64,000 bases of DNA from Maricaulis sp. (GCF_017643475.1 NZ_JAEPNI010000001.1:930001-994000); one strand, 5' to 3'; shown: positions 26,579 to 36,166, counted from the first letter of the stretch. Program-made: numbers and translations. The notes: generated by a model from the letters alone, not told the origin.

Positions 26579-27475
26579 ATGATCTTGCTTTCGATCACCA
26601 ATGCGGTGCTGTTCGCGCGGGCGAGCCTGGCTGTTATCTTCCTGTGGATGGGGGCGATGAGTTTCACCGCCCAGGGCGATCTGGTCATGATGAACTGGAT
26701 CTCGGGACACGTATTCCTGTCGGGGCTCCTGCCGCAGGCCGCGTCCGCCGCCAAGGCGATTGGTGTCTACCAGGTGATCATGGCGTGCTTGATTGGCGCG
26801 CCTCTGCCCAGTGGCAGTTTTCGTCGCATTGGTTTCATCATGCTGGGGATCTACAGCGCCCTGGCGCTGACCGTGTTCCTGACCAATCCGGTCTGGATCG
26901 AGGCGGCCGGCGGTTTCCCGGCCATCGGTTCGGGGCAGGGCATCCTGAAATATCTCGGTATTCTGGGGCTCGCGATGTGGGCGGGCAGTTTTGATCGCTC
27001 TCGCATGTTCTCAAGCCGTCACAGTGACCTTCGCCGCTGGAGCCGACCGGTGATGATGGGCGGCCTGACAATCGTGCTGTTCTGGATCGGGGCGATGAAA
27101 TTCACCGCCGTCGAGGCGCGGGGCATCGAGCCATTGATCCAGACGAGCATCCTGTTTTCCTGGATGCTGAATTTCATGGAGATCCAGATTGTCTCCTACA
27201 TTATCGGCGTGATCGAGATCCTGACCGTGCTTTTCCTGCTCGCGGCCAGCTTCAATCGCGGGCTCTATTCGATCGGTCTGATGATGGCGTCGGCAACATT
27301 TCTTATTACGCTGTCCTTCCTCATCAGTTTTCCGGGAAGCTGGTCTTCGGATCTGGGCGGATTCCCCTTCCTTAGCGGGTCAGGTATCTTTCTAATCAAG
27401 GACTTGGCCCTGCTCGCGATCTGCTTGGCGCTAGCGGCAGAATTTCGCGAGTATCGCTACGGTCGGCGGGCTTGA
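26579..27475 (+). CDS. Membrane protein with two DUF417/YkgB-like halves
   Basis: A 298-residue integral membrane protein. The second half (about 155-290) clearly resembles the YkgB/DUF417 family: LFWIGAMKFTAVEARGIEPLI, a middle helix with GVIEILTVLFLL, and GSGIFLIKDLALLAIC. The first half (about 10-140) shows the same order in weaker form: IFLWMGAMSFTAQGD, GVYQVIMACLIGAP and GGFPAIGSGQGILKYLGILGLA. The family usually has a single such unit of about 150-190 residues, so this looks like an internal duplication and fusion. Function of the family is poorly known, with links to stress and reactive chlorine responses. The GGGGAG site abuts the start unusually closely. Confidence 0.8.
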   Translation: MILLSITNAVLFARASLAVIFLWMGAMSFTAQGDLVMMNWISGHVFLSGLLPQAASAAKAIGVYQVIMACLIGAPLPSGSFRRIGFIMLGIYSALALTVFLTNPVWIEAAGGFPAIGSGQGILKYLGILGLAMWAGSFDRSRMFSSRHSDLRRWSRPVMMGGLTIVLFWIGAMKFTAVEARGIEPLIQTSILFSWMLNFMEIQIVSYIIGVIEILTVLFLLAASFNRGLYSIGLMMASATFLITLSFLISFPGSWSSDLGGFPFLSGSGIFLIKDLALLAICLALAAEFREYRYGRRA

Positions 27476-27613
27476 CGCAATTTCCTTCGGAAATCTTTTG
27501 AAATGCGCATCACACTTGCCGTGTGTGCGGGCGCGTTTGCTTGACGCAAACCATGACCCACGTATCGTTTTTCCCAAGCAGAACGGATGAATCCGTCTAT
27601 CGGGGAGTTGATA

Positions 27614-29407
27614 ATGGGCCTGTTCACCGCGATCGGTCGTGAAGTTGAATACGTTTCCGGGATGCTGCGCGTCCTCAAACAGATCAAGAAGGTCGGGCCC
27701 GGCTCCGGTGTCCGCGTGCCGGATCACATCGAAAAGACGGTCGACAAGTTCGCCGATCGACCGATGGCGATCACCGATGAGGGCGAGATCAGCTATGCCG
27801 AGTTCGACGCCTATGCGAACCGCGTGGCCAACTGGGCGCTCGCGCAGGGGCTGAAGAAGGGCGAGACGGTTGCGCTTTTCATGCCCAATCGCTGGGAATA
27901 CATCGCCATCTGGTTCGGTCTGTCCAAGGTCGGCGTCGTTACCTCCTTGCTTAACAACCAGCTGTCCGGGCAGTCGCTGGCTCATTGCCTGAATATCGGC
28001 GAAACCCGCCATGCCATCATTGCCGACGAGCTGGTGGGCGCCTATCGCTCGGCCTGCGAGGTCGCGGAGATCGAGGCCACGCCCTGGGTCGTCGACGGCG
28101 CCTACGACTGGTCCGGTGATTTCAATGCCGCCGTTGCGGAACAGTCCGGTGCGCGTATTCCCGCTGAGAAACGAAAGGATGTGAAAGCGTCAGACCCGGT
28201 CCTGAAAATGTTCACCTCGGGCACAACCGGCCTGCCCAAGGCAGCGCTGATGACGCACATCCGTGCGCTCTATTACCTCAACATTTTTGCCATCGCGTCC
28301 AAGGCCAAGCCGAGCGACCGGATGATGATGGTCCTGCCGCTCTATCACGCCACGGGCGGATTGTGCGGCGTGGGCTGTGCGCTGTCCTTTGGCGGTTCGG
28401 TGATCGTGCGTTCGAAATTCTCGGCCTCGAATTTCTGGCCGGATGTCCAGCGTCACAAGGCAACGCTGTTCATGTATGTCGGCGAACTCTGCCGCTTCCT
28501 GGTCAACTCCGATCCGGTCGCCGACGAGCAGGGCCATTCCCTGCGCTGTGCGATCGGTAATGGCATGCGCCGCGATGTCTGGGAGCAATTCCAGGCGCGC
28601 TTCGACCTGCCGGACATTATCGAATTCTACGGTTCCACCGAGGGCAATGTCGGCCTCGTCAATGCGATGAACCAGCCCGGCGCGATCGGGCGGGTTCCGA
28701 ACTATCTCAAACACCGTTTCAATATCGATCTGGTCAAGTTCGACATGGACGAGGAGGTGCCGGTGCGTGGCGCGAACGGTCACTGCGTACGATGTGGTCC
28801 GGACGAGGTGGGCGAGGCCATCGGCAGGATCGATCCGAGCGATGCGCGTTTCCGTTTTGATGGATATGGATCCAAGGAAGACACCGAGAAGAAGATCCTC
28901 CGCAATGTGTACGAAGAGGGCGATGCCTGGTTCCGCACCGGCGATCTGATGACGCGTGACGCACTGGGATATTATTACTTCGTCGACCGTGTGGGCGACA
29001 CCTTCCGCTGGAAGTCGGAAAATGTGGCAACCGGCGAGGTCGCCGAAGCGCTGAGTTTCGATGGGATCGAACAGGCCAATGTTTATGGCGTCGAGGTCGA
29101 GGGACATTCCGGCCGGGCCGGCATGGCCGCGCTGGTCGCCAAGGCCGGCCAGATCGATCTGGATGCCCTGCGCGAACATATCCACGACGCTCTGCCGACA
29201 TTCGCCCGCCCGCTTTTCCTGCGCCTGCAGGAGCAGGGTGATACGACGGGCACGTTCAAGCTGCGCAAGGTGGATCTGGTCAAGGACGGGTTCGATCCGA
29301 AAAAGATCACCGATCCGCTCTATTTCGATCATCCGACGATCGGGAAATATGTGCGACTTACACAAGAGCTGTACGAGCAGATTGTGGGCGGTAAACTGCG
29401 CGTATGA
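27614..29407 (+). CDS. Fatty acyl-CoA synthetase of the very-long-chain/FATP type
   Basis: A 597-residue adenylate-forming enzyme that activates fatty acids with ATP and CoA. Motifs are MFTSGTTGLPKAALMTH near residue 200 (P-loop), YGSTEGNVGLVN near 340, and AWFRTGDLMTRDALGYYYFVDRVGDTFRWKSENV in the hinge region. The FATP/VLACS-like style of the last motif distinguishes it from FadD. The start at 27614 is chosen because GGGGAG precedes it; an ATG at 27587 would add nine residues. It overlaps the next gene by ATGA. Confidence 0.93.
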   Translation: MGLFTAIGREVEYVSGMLRVLKQIKKVGPGSGVRVPDHIEKTVDKFADRPMAITDEGEISYAEFDAYANRVANWALAQGLKKGETVALFMPNRWEYIAIWFGLSKVGVVTSLLNNQLSGQSLAHCLNIGETRHAIIADELVGAYRSACEVAEIEATPWVVDGAYDWSGDFNAAVAEQSGARIPAEKRKDVKASDPVLKMFTSGTTGLPKAALMTHIRALYYLNIFAIASKAKPSDRMMMVLPLYHATGGLCGVGCALSFGGSVIVRSKFSASNFWPDVQRHKATLFMYVGELCRFLVNSDPVADEQGHSLRCAIGNGMRRDVWEQFQARFDLPDIIEFYGSTEGNVGLVNAMNQPGAIGRVPNYLKHRFNIDLVKFDMDEEVPVRGANGHCVRCGPDEVGEAIGRIDPSDARFRFDGYGSKEDTEKKILRNVYEEGDAWFRTGDLMTRDALGYYYFVDRVGDTFRWKSENVATGEVAEALSFDGIEQANVYGVEVEGHSGRAGMAALVAKAGQIDLDALREHIHDALPTFARPLFLRLQEQGDTTGTFKLRKVDLVKDGFDPKKITDPLYFDHPTIGKYVRLTQELYEQIVGGKLRV

Positions 29408-29985
29408 GCGTGCTGAAACCGACCCCCGACGAGATTATCCATTTCTGGTTCAACGAAGCTGGGCCCAAGAAGTGGTACGCCACGTCCCCGGCCTTTGACG
29501 CCACCGTACGCCGACGGTTTGCGCGCACGGTGGATGAACATGCCAAGCAGATGAGGGCGGGCAATCACCCCTGGCTTGGCGGTCCGGACAGTGCGTTTGC
29601 GCTGGTTCTGCTGTTCGACCAGTTTCCGCGCAATATCTGGCGCGGCTCTGGTCGGGCCTTCTCCTACGACACCATGGCCCGTTTTGTGGTGCTGGACATG
29701 ATGGACCGCGGATTTGACTGGGCCATCGATGAGAGCCGACGTGATTTTGTCTATATGCCCTTCATGCATGGCGAGCATATCGACTTCCAGAACCTGTGTG
29801 TCGACCTTGCCCGGGACCGCCTTGAAGGCGAAGGCACGCTGACCCACGCCATCAAACACCGTGAGGTGATCGAGCGGTTCGGCCGTTTCCCCTATCGCAA
29901 CGAGGCGCTGGGGCGGAAAAGCACGCCGGAAGAGATCGAGTACCTTCAGACCGGTGGTTATGCGCCCGGCCGGAAAAAGTCCTGA
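29404..29985 (+). CDS. DUF924 family protein
   Basis: A 193-residue protein of the DUF924 family. Typical segments are PDEIIHFWFNEAGPKKWY at the start, LVLLFDQFPRNIWRGSGRAFSYD in the middle and FPYRNEALGRKSTPEEIEYLQTGG at the end. The fold is all-helical and TPR-like; no activity is established. The four-base overlap with the acyl-CoA synthetase suggests shared translation and perhaps a link with lipid activation. Confidence 0.92.
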   Translation: MSVLKPTPDEIIHFWFNEAGPKKWYATSPAFDATVRRRFARTVDEHAKQMRAGNHPWLGGPDSAFALVLLFDQFPRNIWRGSGRAFSYDTMARFVVLDMMDRGFDWAIDESRRDFVYMPFMHGEHIDFQNLCVDLARDRLEGEGTLTHAIKHREVIERFGRFPYRNEALGRKSTPEEIEYLQTGGYAPGRKKS

Positions 29986-30040
29986 TCGCAACATTCTGTC
30001 TGCGATTTAACTCGGACCCGCCAGGCGTTTCGCCCATCCT

Positions 30041-31267
30041 GTGATCAAAGCAGGGGGCTGTTGGAAACATCTGATTTTTGGACTTTGCCTGTCGGCAAGC
30101 AGTCTGGGCCTGTCGGCGAGCGGTCTGGCGATGAATGCCGAGGCCCAGGATCTCGGCGCGATTGAACAGGCGATCTCGGCCGTGCTGGCCGAGTATGGCG
30201 CATCGGAACATCCAACCACCTATGTCGGTGCCAGCGTGGCGCTGCGCCTGTCGGACGATCGCACAATCACGGTTGTTGCGGGTGATGCGGACCGCGAGGC
30301 CGACATCGAGATGCGTACCGATCACCGCCTGCTGGGTGGTTCGATGGGCAAGACCTTTGTGGCTGCCGCACTGATGGCGCTGGTCGAGGACGGGCGTGTG
30401 GCGCTGGATGAGCGCGCGGCGCAGTATCTGGGTGGCCAGGACTGGTTTGATCCGCTGCCCAACGCCGTCGAGGTGACGCTGGGACAATTGCTCAATCATT
30501 CCTCCGGCATTCCGATCGACTATTTCGAGACCGAGCCGATCCGCGAGGCGCTGCGCCTGTCCGCGGTTGAAAACCGCGATTTCGCCGATCAGGGACTGAC
30601 GCACCAGGACCTGCTGCGCCCACTGGGCGGGCTGGAGCCGCTGTTCGAGCCGGGCGAGGCTTTCCACTATTCCGACGCCAATTACACGATCATCGCTTTC
30701 GTGGTGGAACATATCAGCGGCCAGACACTGGAAGCCTTTGTGGACGAGCGTTTCATCCAACCGCTGGGCCTTACCGAAACCGAGCGCCAGCGCCGGGAAA
30801 TGCCGCGCCTGACCGCGGCGTACATGCATCAGCGTTTCCAGCAAACATTCCCGGGTGTGCCCACCAAAGCCGGAGAGTATGAGCGGCTGACCTATGATCC
30901 GGCATTTGAGTGGGGAGGTGGAGGCTGGGTCTTTACCGCCAGCGACCTCGCACGCTGGGGTGACGCCTGGTTCTCGGGCGAGGCCCTGTCAGACTAATAT
31001 CTCGATATTCTGCGTGCCTCGCTCAATCACCATGGAGCGGCGGATAATGACTGGTCCTATGGCATTGGCCTGCAATGGCAGGAAACCGGGGACGGGCTGG
31101 AGCGCTGGTATCATGGCGGTTACGATCCGGGCTCTATCGGCAAGGTGGAATACCGTCCCGCCGATGATGTGACCCTGGCCATCATGTTCAACACGGTCGA
31201 CATCCGTTACGAGCGCATTGGCGACGCGATCTGGAACGCGGTGCTGCCGCTGCTCGAGAGCGACTAG
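30041..31267 (+). pseudogene. Beta-lactamase-family serine hydrolase interrupted by in-frame TAA
   Basis: The frame opens with a GTG start and a signal peptide (LIFGLCLSASSLGLSASGLAM) and shows the SxxK nucleophile in GGSMGKTFVAAA (near residue 105) and the YxN in HYSDANYTIIAF. After 318 codons it meets TAA at 30995-30997 (just after GEALSD), but the same frame continues at once with YLDILRASLNHHG, the third motif HGG in WYHGGYDPGSIGKVEY, and ends at TAG 31265-31267. The full 408 codons match the family length. The truncated product would lack the third catalytic motif, so it is most likely inactive. Confidence 0.88.
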
Positions 31268-31428
31268 GCCGAAACGACTCGGCAAATCTATCCGGTGGCA
31301 GAATTCTCCGAGGCGAGGTTTCTGTCGCCTGGGTTAATTTCTGATATAAAACAACTGTTTATGTTTGTCATGCGTCTGGCCCCGGCCTTGCTCCTGAAAG
31401 ACCAAATCGTTTTCACTCGGAGCCGGAC

Positions 31429-31653
31429 ATGACCCCGCACGTAGCCATCACCGCCCAGGACATGCATCAGATCGCCTGGACCCTCGTCGACCTGCATGGT
31501 GCCCAGGCCATAGGCTATGCCGATGATGCCGTCATGGAGCTGGACGAGAAGGGCAGTCCGGAAAGCGCCGATGCCTGGCGCGCCCTGCGTTCGGTGATGG
31601 AAGATGCCCTGGCCGGTCGGCTTGGTCGCGAAGAGACCATTACGGTTCACTAG
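31429..31653 (+). CDS. Small hypothetical protein
   Basis: A 74-residue acidic soluble protein that I do not recognise. It reads as helical, with ITAQDMHQIAWTLVDLHGAQ and AWRALRSVMEDALAGRLGRE, and has no signal peptide or Cys. A weak GGAGCC site precedes the ATG. Codon use is like that of the neighbours, so it is likely a real lineage gene, but nothing in the sequence shows its role. About 160 bases upstream without genes may contain its promoter (AT-rich near 31335-31365). Confidence 0.6.
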   Translation: MTPHVAITAQDMHQIAWTLVDLHGAQAIGYADDAVMELDEKGSPESADAWRALRSVMEDALAGRLGREETITVH

Positions 31654-31711
31654 TTTCGCCTGAGACCGTTTGACCGCTTGCCAGTTGTGGCGGGCGTGAT
31701 ACGGCTGGCGC

Positions 31712-32638
31712 ATGGAAACGAAAAACTGGCCCGAGGCCCTCACCAGATTCGGTATCGAAGATCCGCTTGAACCAGCCAAGGCCGCGCCGCGCATGCGCAA
31801 ATCCCTGCGCCAGGCCGCGCCCTTCCTGGATGCGGCAGCACCGCCACTGCAGTCCGTTCAGGACTTCACCATAACCGGTCCGGCTGGCGCGATCCCGGCG
31901 CGCCTCTATATCCCGCAAGGCTCTGAGACGCCCGCCCCGCTCTGTTTCTTCACGCATGGTGGCGGGTATGTGATCGGCGATCTGGAGACGCATGACCGCC
32001 TTTGTGCCCGCATGGCTGCCAAGAGTGGCGTGCGAGTTGTCGCGATTGATTACCGGCTCGCACCCGAACACATGTTCCCCGCCGGGGTCGAGGATGCGCT
32101 GGCGGCGTTCGACTGGCTGGTGAGCGCTGAAGGTCTTGAGCGCACCGGCGCGGACCCGACACGCATCGCTGTTGCCGGTGACAGTGCGGGCGGTGGTCTG
32201 GCGGCCATGTTGGGCCAGCAGCGTCGCGACCAGATCCGCTTCCAGCTGCTGATCTATCCGTTGATGCAGCTGATCGAGCGGCGCAAGCCGAAACTCAAGG
32301 CGTTGGAGGGACACATCCTGTCTGTCTACACGCTGGAGCAGATTGTTCGCGCCTACCTGCCGGACGAAAAGGCGGCCCATGATACGCGCGTCTCGCCGCT
32401 GCTGGAAAACGACCTGACCGGCCTTCCGCCGACTTTTATCGCCGCCGCGGAACTGGACCCGCTCTATGATGAGGGCACGGCCTATCGGGATCGGTTGGCG
32501 GCGGCCGGTATTCCGGTTGAATACGTGCTCGGCAAGGCCATGCCGCATGGGTATTTCAACATGACCGCCGTCCTGCCCGGTGCCAAGGATCTGGTGAATC
32601 GCGTCTCTGCTGCGCTGGGTGACGGATTGCGCGGATAG
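31712..32638 (+). CDS. Alpha/beta hydrolase of the hormone-sensitive-lipase type
   Basis: A 308-residue esterase or lipase. The HSL-family oxyanion motif HGGGYVIGD is near residue 90, the nucleophile in AVAGDSAGGGLAAM near 160, and the Asp-His pair lies in AAELDPLYDEG and in KAMPHGYFNM. No signal peptide is visible, so it is cytoplasmic. The substrate is a short-chain ester by family analogy. Confidence 0.94.
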   Translation: METKNWPEALTRFGIEDPLEPAKAAPRMRKSLRQAAPFLDAAAPPLQSVQDFTITGPAGAIPARLYIPQGSETPAPLCFFTHGGGYVIGDLETHDRLCARMAAKSGVRVVAIDYRLAPEHMFPAGVEDALAAFDWLVSAEGLERTGADPTRIAVAGDSAGGGLAAMLGQQRRDQIRFQLLIYPLMQLIERRKPKLKALEGHILSVYTLEQIVRAYLPDEKAAHDTRVSPLLENDLTGLPPTFIAAAELDPLYDEGTAYRDRLAAAGIPVEYVLGKAMPHGYFNMTAVLPGAKDLVNRVSAALGDGLRG

Positions 32639-32676
32639 GCATTGCCTCCGGCCGCCGAAACACCTAGCTCAGGACC

Positions 32677-34107
32677 ATGAGCGAAACTGTCGAATACAAA
32701 GCCGATCCGCAATTTGTGACCTTGGGCCCGGACTTTTCCGACCCGGTCGCGCCCGCCGCCTTTCCGCAAGCCACCGAGCGCTACTGGAACGCCGACTGGG
32801 CGGCCGAGCTGGGGCTGGAGGGGTTAAGCGCCGAGGAGCGGATGAAACATTTCCAGCGTTTCGAGCCGCTGGCGGACAACCAGCCCGAACCGCTGGCCAT
32901 GCGCTATCACGGCCATCAATTCCGCAGCTATAATCCCGAACTGGGTGACGGGCGGGGTTTTCTCTTTGCCCAGTTACGCGATCGTGAAAACCGCTTGCTG
33001 GACCTTGCCACCAAGGGGTCCGGCCAGACACCCTGGTCACGCAGCGGCGATGGCCGCCTGACCCTGAAAGGGGCGGTGCGGGAAATCCTGGCGGCCAACA
33101 TGCTTGAAGCCCTGGGGGTCTATACATCCAAACCCTTTGCCGTCTTCGAGACGGGGGAGGCGCTTGAGCGCAATGACGAGCCGTCGCCGACACGCTCGGC
33201 CGTGCTGACCCGGCTGGGGCATTCGCACATGCGGTTCGGAACGTTCCAGCGCCACGCTTTCGAGAACTCCCCGGCTCGGATCGGCCAGCTGATCGAGCAT
33301 TGCCTGGAGCTTTATTATCCCGATATAGAGGCGGGCGAGGATCCGTCCTCGGCCCTGCTGAAGGCGGTGATCGAGGCCAATGCGAAACTCGTCGCCAGCT
33401 GGATGGCGGCGGGGTTTGTGCACGGCGTGCTCAATACCGACAATCTCAACGTCACCGGTGAGAGTTTCGACTACGGTCCCTGGCGTTTCCTGCCCTATTA
33501 CGAGCCGGGGTTCACAGCGGCCTATTTCGACCAGACCGGGCTTTATGCCTATGGTCGTCAGCCAGAAGCGGTGTTCTGGGCGCTGCAACAGTTTGCCGGC
33601 GCTCTTGCCGTGGCGGGGGACCAGAAACAGCTGCTGGCCGATCTCAATACTTTCCCCGCCGTCTATCGTGTTGCGCTGCTGGACGCTTTCATGGCCCGTT
33701 TCGGCGTGAAAAGCGCCGGGCGCGATGAGGACGAAAAACTGGTGCGCGCCTTCCTGGCTTTCATGCAGGACAGTCTTTTGCCGTGGGAACAGGTGATGTT
33801 CGACCATTTCTGCGGCGAGGCGAGTTTTGCCCGCGCTCATGCCCGTGGTTACAAGGGCGATCTCTACAAGGTCTTCCGGGACATGTTGTTCGAACGCGAA
33901 CCCGTCCTGCCGGCCCGGCTCAAACACGCGATCTTCAAGCAGGACAAACCGGTCAGCATGGTCATCGACGAGGTGGAGCGCGTCTGGGATGCGATCGCCG
34001 ACGAGGACGACTGGGCGCCGTTGAATGCGCTGCTGGGCGATGTCCGTGCAATTGGTGAGGGCTATGGCCTGGGTGTTGAGCGCGTGGGTTTTATCCAACC
34101 GGCTTGA
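32677..34107 (+). CDS. selO: SelO/YdiU protein AMP-transferase
   Basis: A 476-residue pseudokinase-fold enzyme that transfers AMP from ATP to Ser, Thr or Tyr of target proteins, linked to redox homeostasis. Conserved segments are MRYHGHQFRSYNPELGDGRG, KGSGQTPWSRSGDGRLTLKGAVREILAANML, LTRLGHSHMRFGTFQRHA and VHGVLNTDNLNVTGESFDYGPWRFL. The length is near that of bacterial SelO. No selenocysteine is expected in bacterial members. Confidence 0.95.
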   Translation: MSETVEYKADPQFVTLGPDFSDPVAPAAFPQATERYWNADWAAELGLEGLSAEERMKHFQRFEPLADNQPEPLAMRYHGHQFRSYNPELGDGRGFLFAQLRDRENRLLDLATKGSGQTPWSRSGDGRLTLKGAVREILAANMLEALGVYTSKPFAVFETGEALERNDEPSPTRSAVLTRLGHSHMRFGTFQRHAFENSPARIGQLIEHCLELYYPDIEAGEDPSSALLKAVIEANAKLVASWMAAGFVHGVLNTDNLNVTGESFDYGPWRFLPYYEPGFTAAYFDQTGLYAYGRQPEAVFWALQQFAGALAVAGDQKQLLADLNTFPAVYRVALLDAFMARFGVKSAGRDEDEKLVRAFLAFMQDSLLPWEQVMFDHFCGEASFARAHARGYKGDLYKVFRDMLFEREPVLPARLKHAIFKQDKPVSMVIDEVERVWDAIADEDDWAPLNALLGDVRAIGEGYGLGVERVGFIQPA

Positions 34108-34138
34108 CGCTGATCACGGGCACTGGAAGTGTGCAGAC

Positions 34139-34924
34139 ATGAGCGAATTATCCCTTGTCCGCTGTGACTTGCTGGACGCCGATGCCATCGCGCACGGTTT
34201 CACCACCCGCCCGGGCGGGCTCAGCGAAGGCCTCTATGCCAGCCTCAACATCACCCGGTCCCGCGGGGACAGTCCGGAACATGTGGCGGAAAACCGTGAA
34301 CGTGTCCGCCGGGCGCTCGGCCTGGACTATCTCGCCTTTGCCACCCAGGTGCATGGCCGCGCTGTAGCCGTGATCGAGGCGGCTCCGCTGGGGGAGCAAC
34401 CGGTCGGGGAGGCCGATGCGCTGGTGACCAACCGACCCGGCATCGGCCTGGTCTGCCAGACCGCGGATTGTACGCCCATCCTGCTGTTTGACGAGCAGAA
34501 CGGTGCTGTCGCAGCCATTCATTCCGGCTGGCGTGGCACGGTCCAGAATATTGTCGAGGCGACCCTGAGCCGGATGGCTGACCTCTACGGCACTCGCCCG
34601 CAGGCCTTGCGGGCTGCCATTGGCCCATCGATCTCACCCGCCAATTACCGCGTTGGCCCCGAAGTCGTGACCGAGTTCGAGGCCTTTCCCGGCGATCTTG
34701 GTATTCTCTCTCCACGTGATGCGGACGGTGGGGCCCAGCTGGACGTTGCGGCTGCCTGCCATCACCAACTGCTTGAGCAGGGTGTACCCAACAACCAGAT
34801 CTGGCGATCGGAGCTGTGTACCTATGCCGAGGAAGCGCGACTCTTCTCGGCCAGGCGCTCTCATCACCAGGGCCAGAGCGGCGTATTCGGTGGCCAGGGC
34901 GGCGTGATCGGTTTGCGCGGTTAG
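34139..34924 (+). CDS. pgeF: Peptidoglycan editing factor PgeF (laccase-domain, YfiH)
   Basis: A 261-residue protein of the YfiH/PgeF family, which prevents or removes mis-incorporated Ser in peptidoglycan precursors. Conserved elements are HGFTTRPGGLSEGLYASLNI, FATQVHGRAVAVIE, GLVCQTADCTPILLFD, AAIHSGWRGTVQNIV and AAIGPSISPANYRVG; the His/Cys/His zinc-binding trio is in these. The start at 34139 is chosen because homology begins there; the frame extends upstream into selO. Confidence 0.93.
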   Translation: MSELSLVRCDLLDADAIAHGFTTRPGGLSEGLYASLNITRSRGDSPEHVAENRERVRRALGLDYLAFATQVHGRAVAVIEAAPLGEQPVGEADALVTNRPGIGLVCQTADCTPILLFDEQNGAVAAIHSGWRGTVQNIVEATLSRMADLYGTRPQALRAAIGPSISPANYRVGPEVVTEFEAFPGDLGILSPRDADGGAQLDVAAACHHQLLEQGVPNNQIWRSELCTYAEEARLFSARRSHHQGQSGVFGGQGGVIGLRG

Positions 34925-34927
34925 AGC

Positions 34928-35004
34928 TGGCGACCCCGACAGGATTCGAACCTGTGACCTACAGATTAGGAATCTGTTGCTCTATCCTGCTGAGCTACGG
35001 GGCC
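34928..35004 (-). tRNA. tRNA-Arg (anticodon CCT)
   Basis: On the minus strand GGCCCCG pairs with CGGGGTC (one G-T), the anticodon stem ACAGA/TCTGT encloses TTCCTAA giving anticodon CCT, the T arm contains GGTTCGAATCC, and 3' CCA is encoded. Four bases separate it from the convergent pgeF stop codon. Confidence 0.97.
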
Positions 35005-35180
35005 GTATCGTCGTTTTGGGCGAGATGGCCTGGCGGGGCAAGACCCCAAACGACATTCCCGCGTCGGAATGCGCACGCCGTAGTCCCTGGCACACGAAGT
35101 TGTGTTTCCGCCTTCAGTGATTTCACGCGTCAAACGCGATATCCGGACAAGAGCAGGACGCACACCCAGGGAGGGGAAAG

Positions 35181-36098
35181 ATGAAAGCGATTGGATATGT
35201 CAGCGCCATGGCGCTTTTGCTGGCCGGCTGTGGCGGTGGCGATGAAACCGCGTCGGTTCCGGCCGATGACATGATGCCTTCGGGCGAGACGACCGAGGCT
35301 GGCGAGGCCAGCGGGGCAATGACTGAGGAGATGGACGCGGCAGCTGCACTGGCGGCGGTGATCGACCACGAGCGCCGGGACGAGCGCCGCGCGCGTGATG
35401 AATGGCGTCACCCCGTGGAGACGCTGAGCTTCTTCGGTGTCGAGCCGTCCATGACCGTGATCGAAGCCCTGCCGGGCAATGGTGGCTGGTATTCCCAGAT
35501 CCTGACCCCGCTGCTGGCGGAGGAGGGGCGCCTGATCGGGGTGACGTATCCCGACAGTTTGTGGAGCCGCATGTTCCCGGAGTGGAGCGCGGACAATTAT
35601 GAGCGCTTTGGCGCCGATATCACCCAGATGGGCCGCTATATGAGCGTTGAGGGGGTCGAGCCCCGGCAGGTGACGCTGGGATATGCGTTCGATGATATCC
35701 CGGATGCGGAAAACGGCCAGGTCGATGCCGTGCTGTTCTTCCGCGCCTTGCATCACCTTTTCCGTTTCGAGGAGCCAATGATCGACACCGCCCTCGCAGA
35801 GGTTTTCGACGCGCTGGCCCCCGACGGTGTTGTCGGGGTGGTTCAGCACCGCGCACCGGAAGGCGCGGAGGCGAGCTTCGCGACCGGCGATAATGGCTAT
35901 CTCAAGCAAAGTGATGTTGTGGCCGCGTTCGAGCGGGCCGGTTTCGTGCTGGAAGCCAGCAGCGAGATTAATGCCAACCCCAATGATCCGGCTGACAGTT
36001 ATGTCTGGCGCCTGCCGCCGACGACCACGAATAATCCGGACACGATGGCGATCGGTGAATCCGATCGCATGACCCTGCGCTTCCGCAAGCCGGAATAG
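35181..36098 (+). CDS. Methyltransferase-like lipoprotein
   Basis: A 305-residue protein with a clear lipoprotein signal (SAMALLLAGCGGGDE) after a GAGGGG ribosome site, then an Ala/Glu-rich linker. The soluble part has a class I methyltransferase-like start (MTVIEALPGNGGWYSQILTPLLAEEGRLIGV) and DAVLFFRALHHLFRF, VFDALAPDGVVGVVQHRAPEG. This family of exported SAM-methyltransferase-like proteins is known in proteobacteria; an export signal is odd because SAM is cytoplasmic, so the domain may have a different ligand. It ends in a strong terminator. Confidence 0.85.
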   Translation: MKAIGYVSAMALLLAGCGGGDETASVPADDMMPSGETTEAGEASGAMTEEMDAAAALAAVIDHERRDERRARDEWRHPVETLSFFGVEPSMTVIEALPGNGGWYSQILTPLLAEEGRLIGVTYPDSLWSRMFPEWSADNYERFGADITQMGRYMSVEGVEPRQVTLGYAFDDIPDAENGQVDAVLFFRALHHLFRFEEPMIDTALAEVFDALAPDGVVGVVQHRAPEGAEASFATGDNGYLKQSDVVAAFERAGFVLEASSEINANPNDPADSYVWRLPPTTTNNPDTMAIGESDRMTLRFRKPE

Positions 36099-36130
36099 GT
36101 TCGGCCCGGCACTCAGCCCATCAAACAAGG

Positions 36131-36166
36131 CGGCGCGCCAGGATCTGGCGCGCCGTTTTTCTTTTT
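36131..36166 (+). terminator. Terminator of methyltransferase-like lipoprotein gene
   Basis: CGGCGCGCCA and TGGCGCGCCG form a perfect ten-pair stem with loop GGATC, followed by TTTTTCTTTTT. Confidence 0.93.

Noticed and set aside
33037..34098. A 353-codon minus-strand open frame
   Set aside because: It is antisense to selO, which carries all family motifs.
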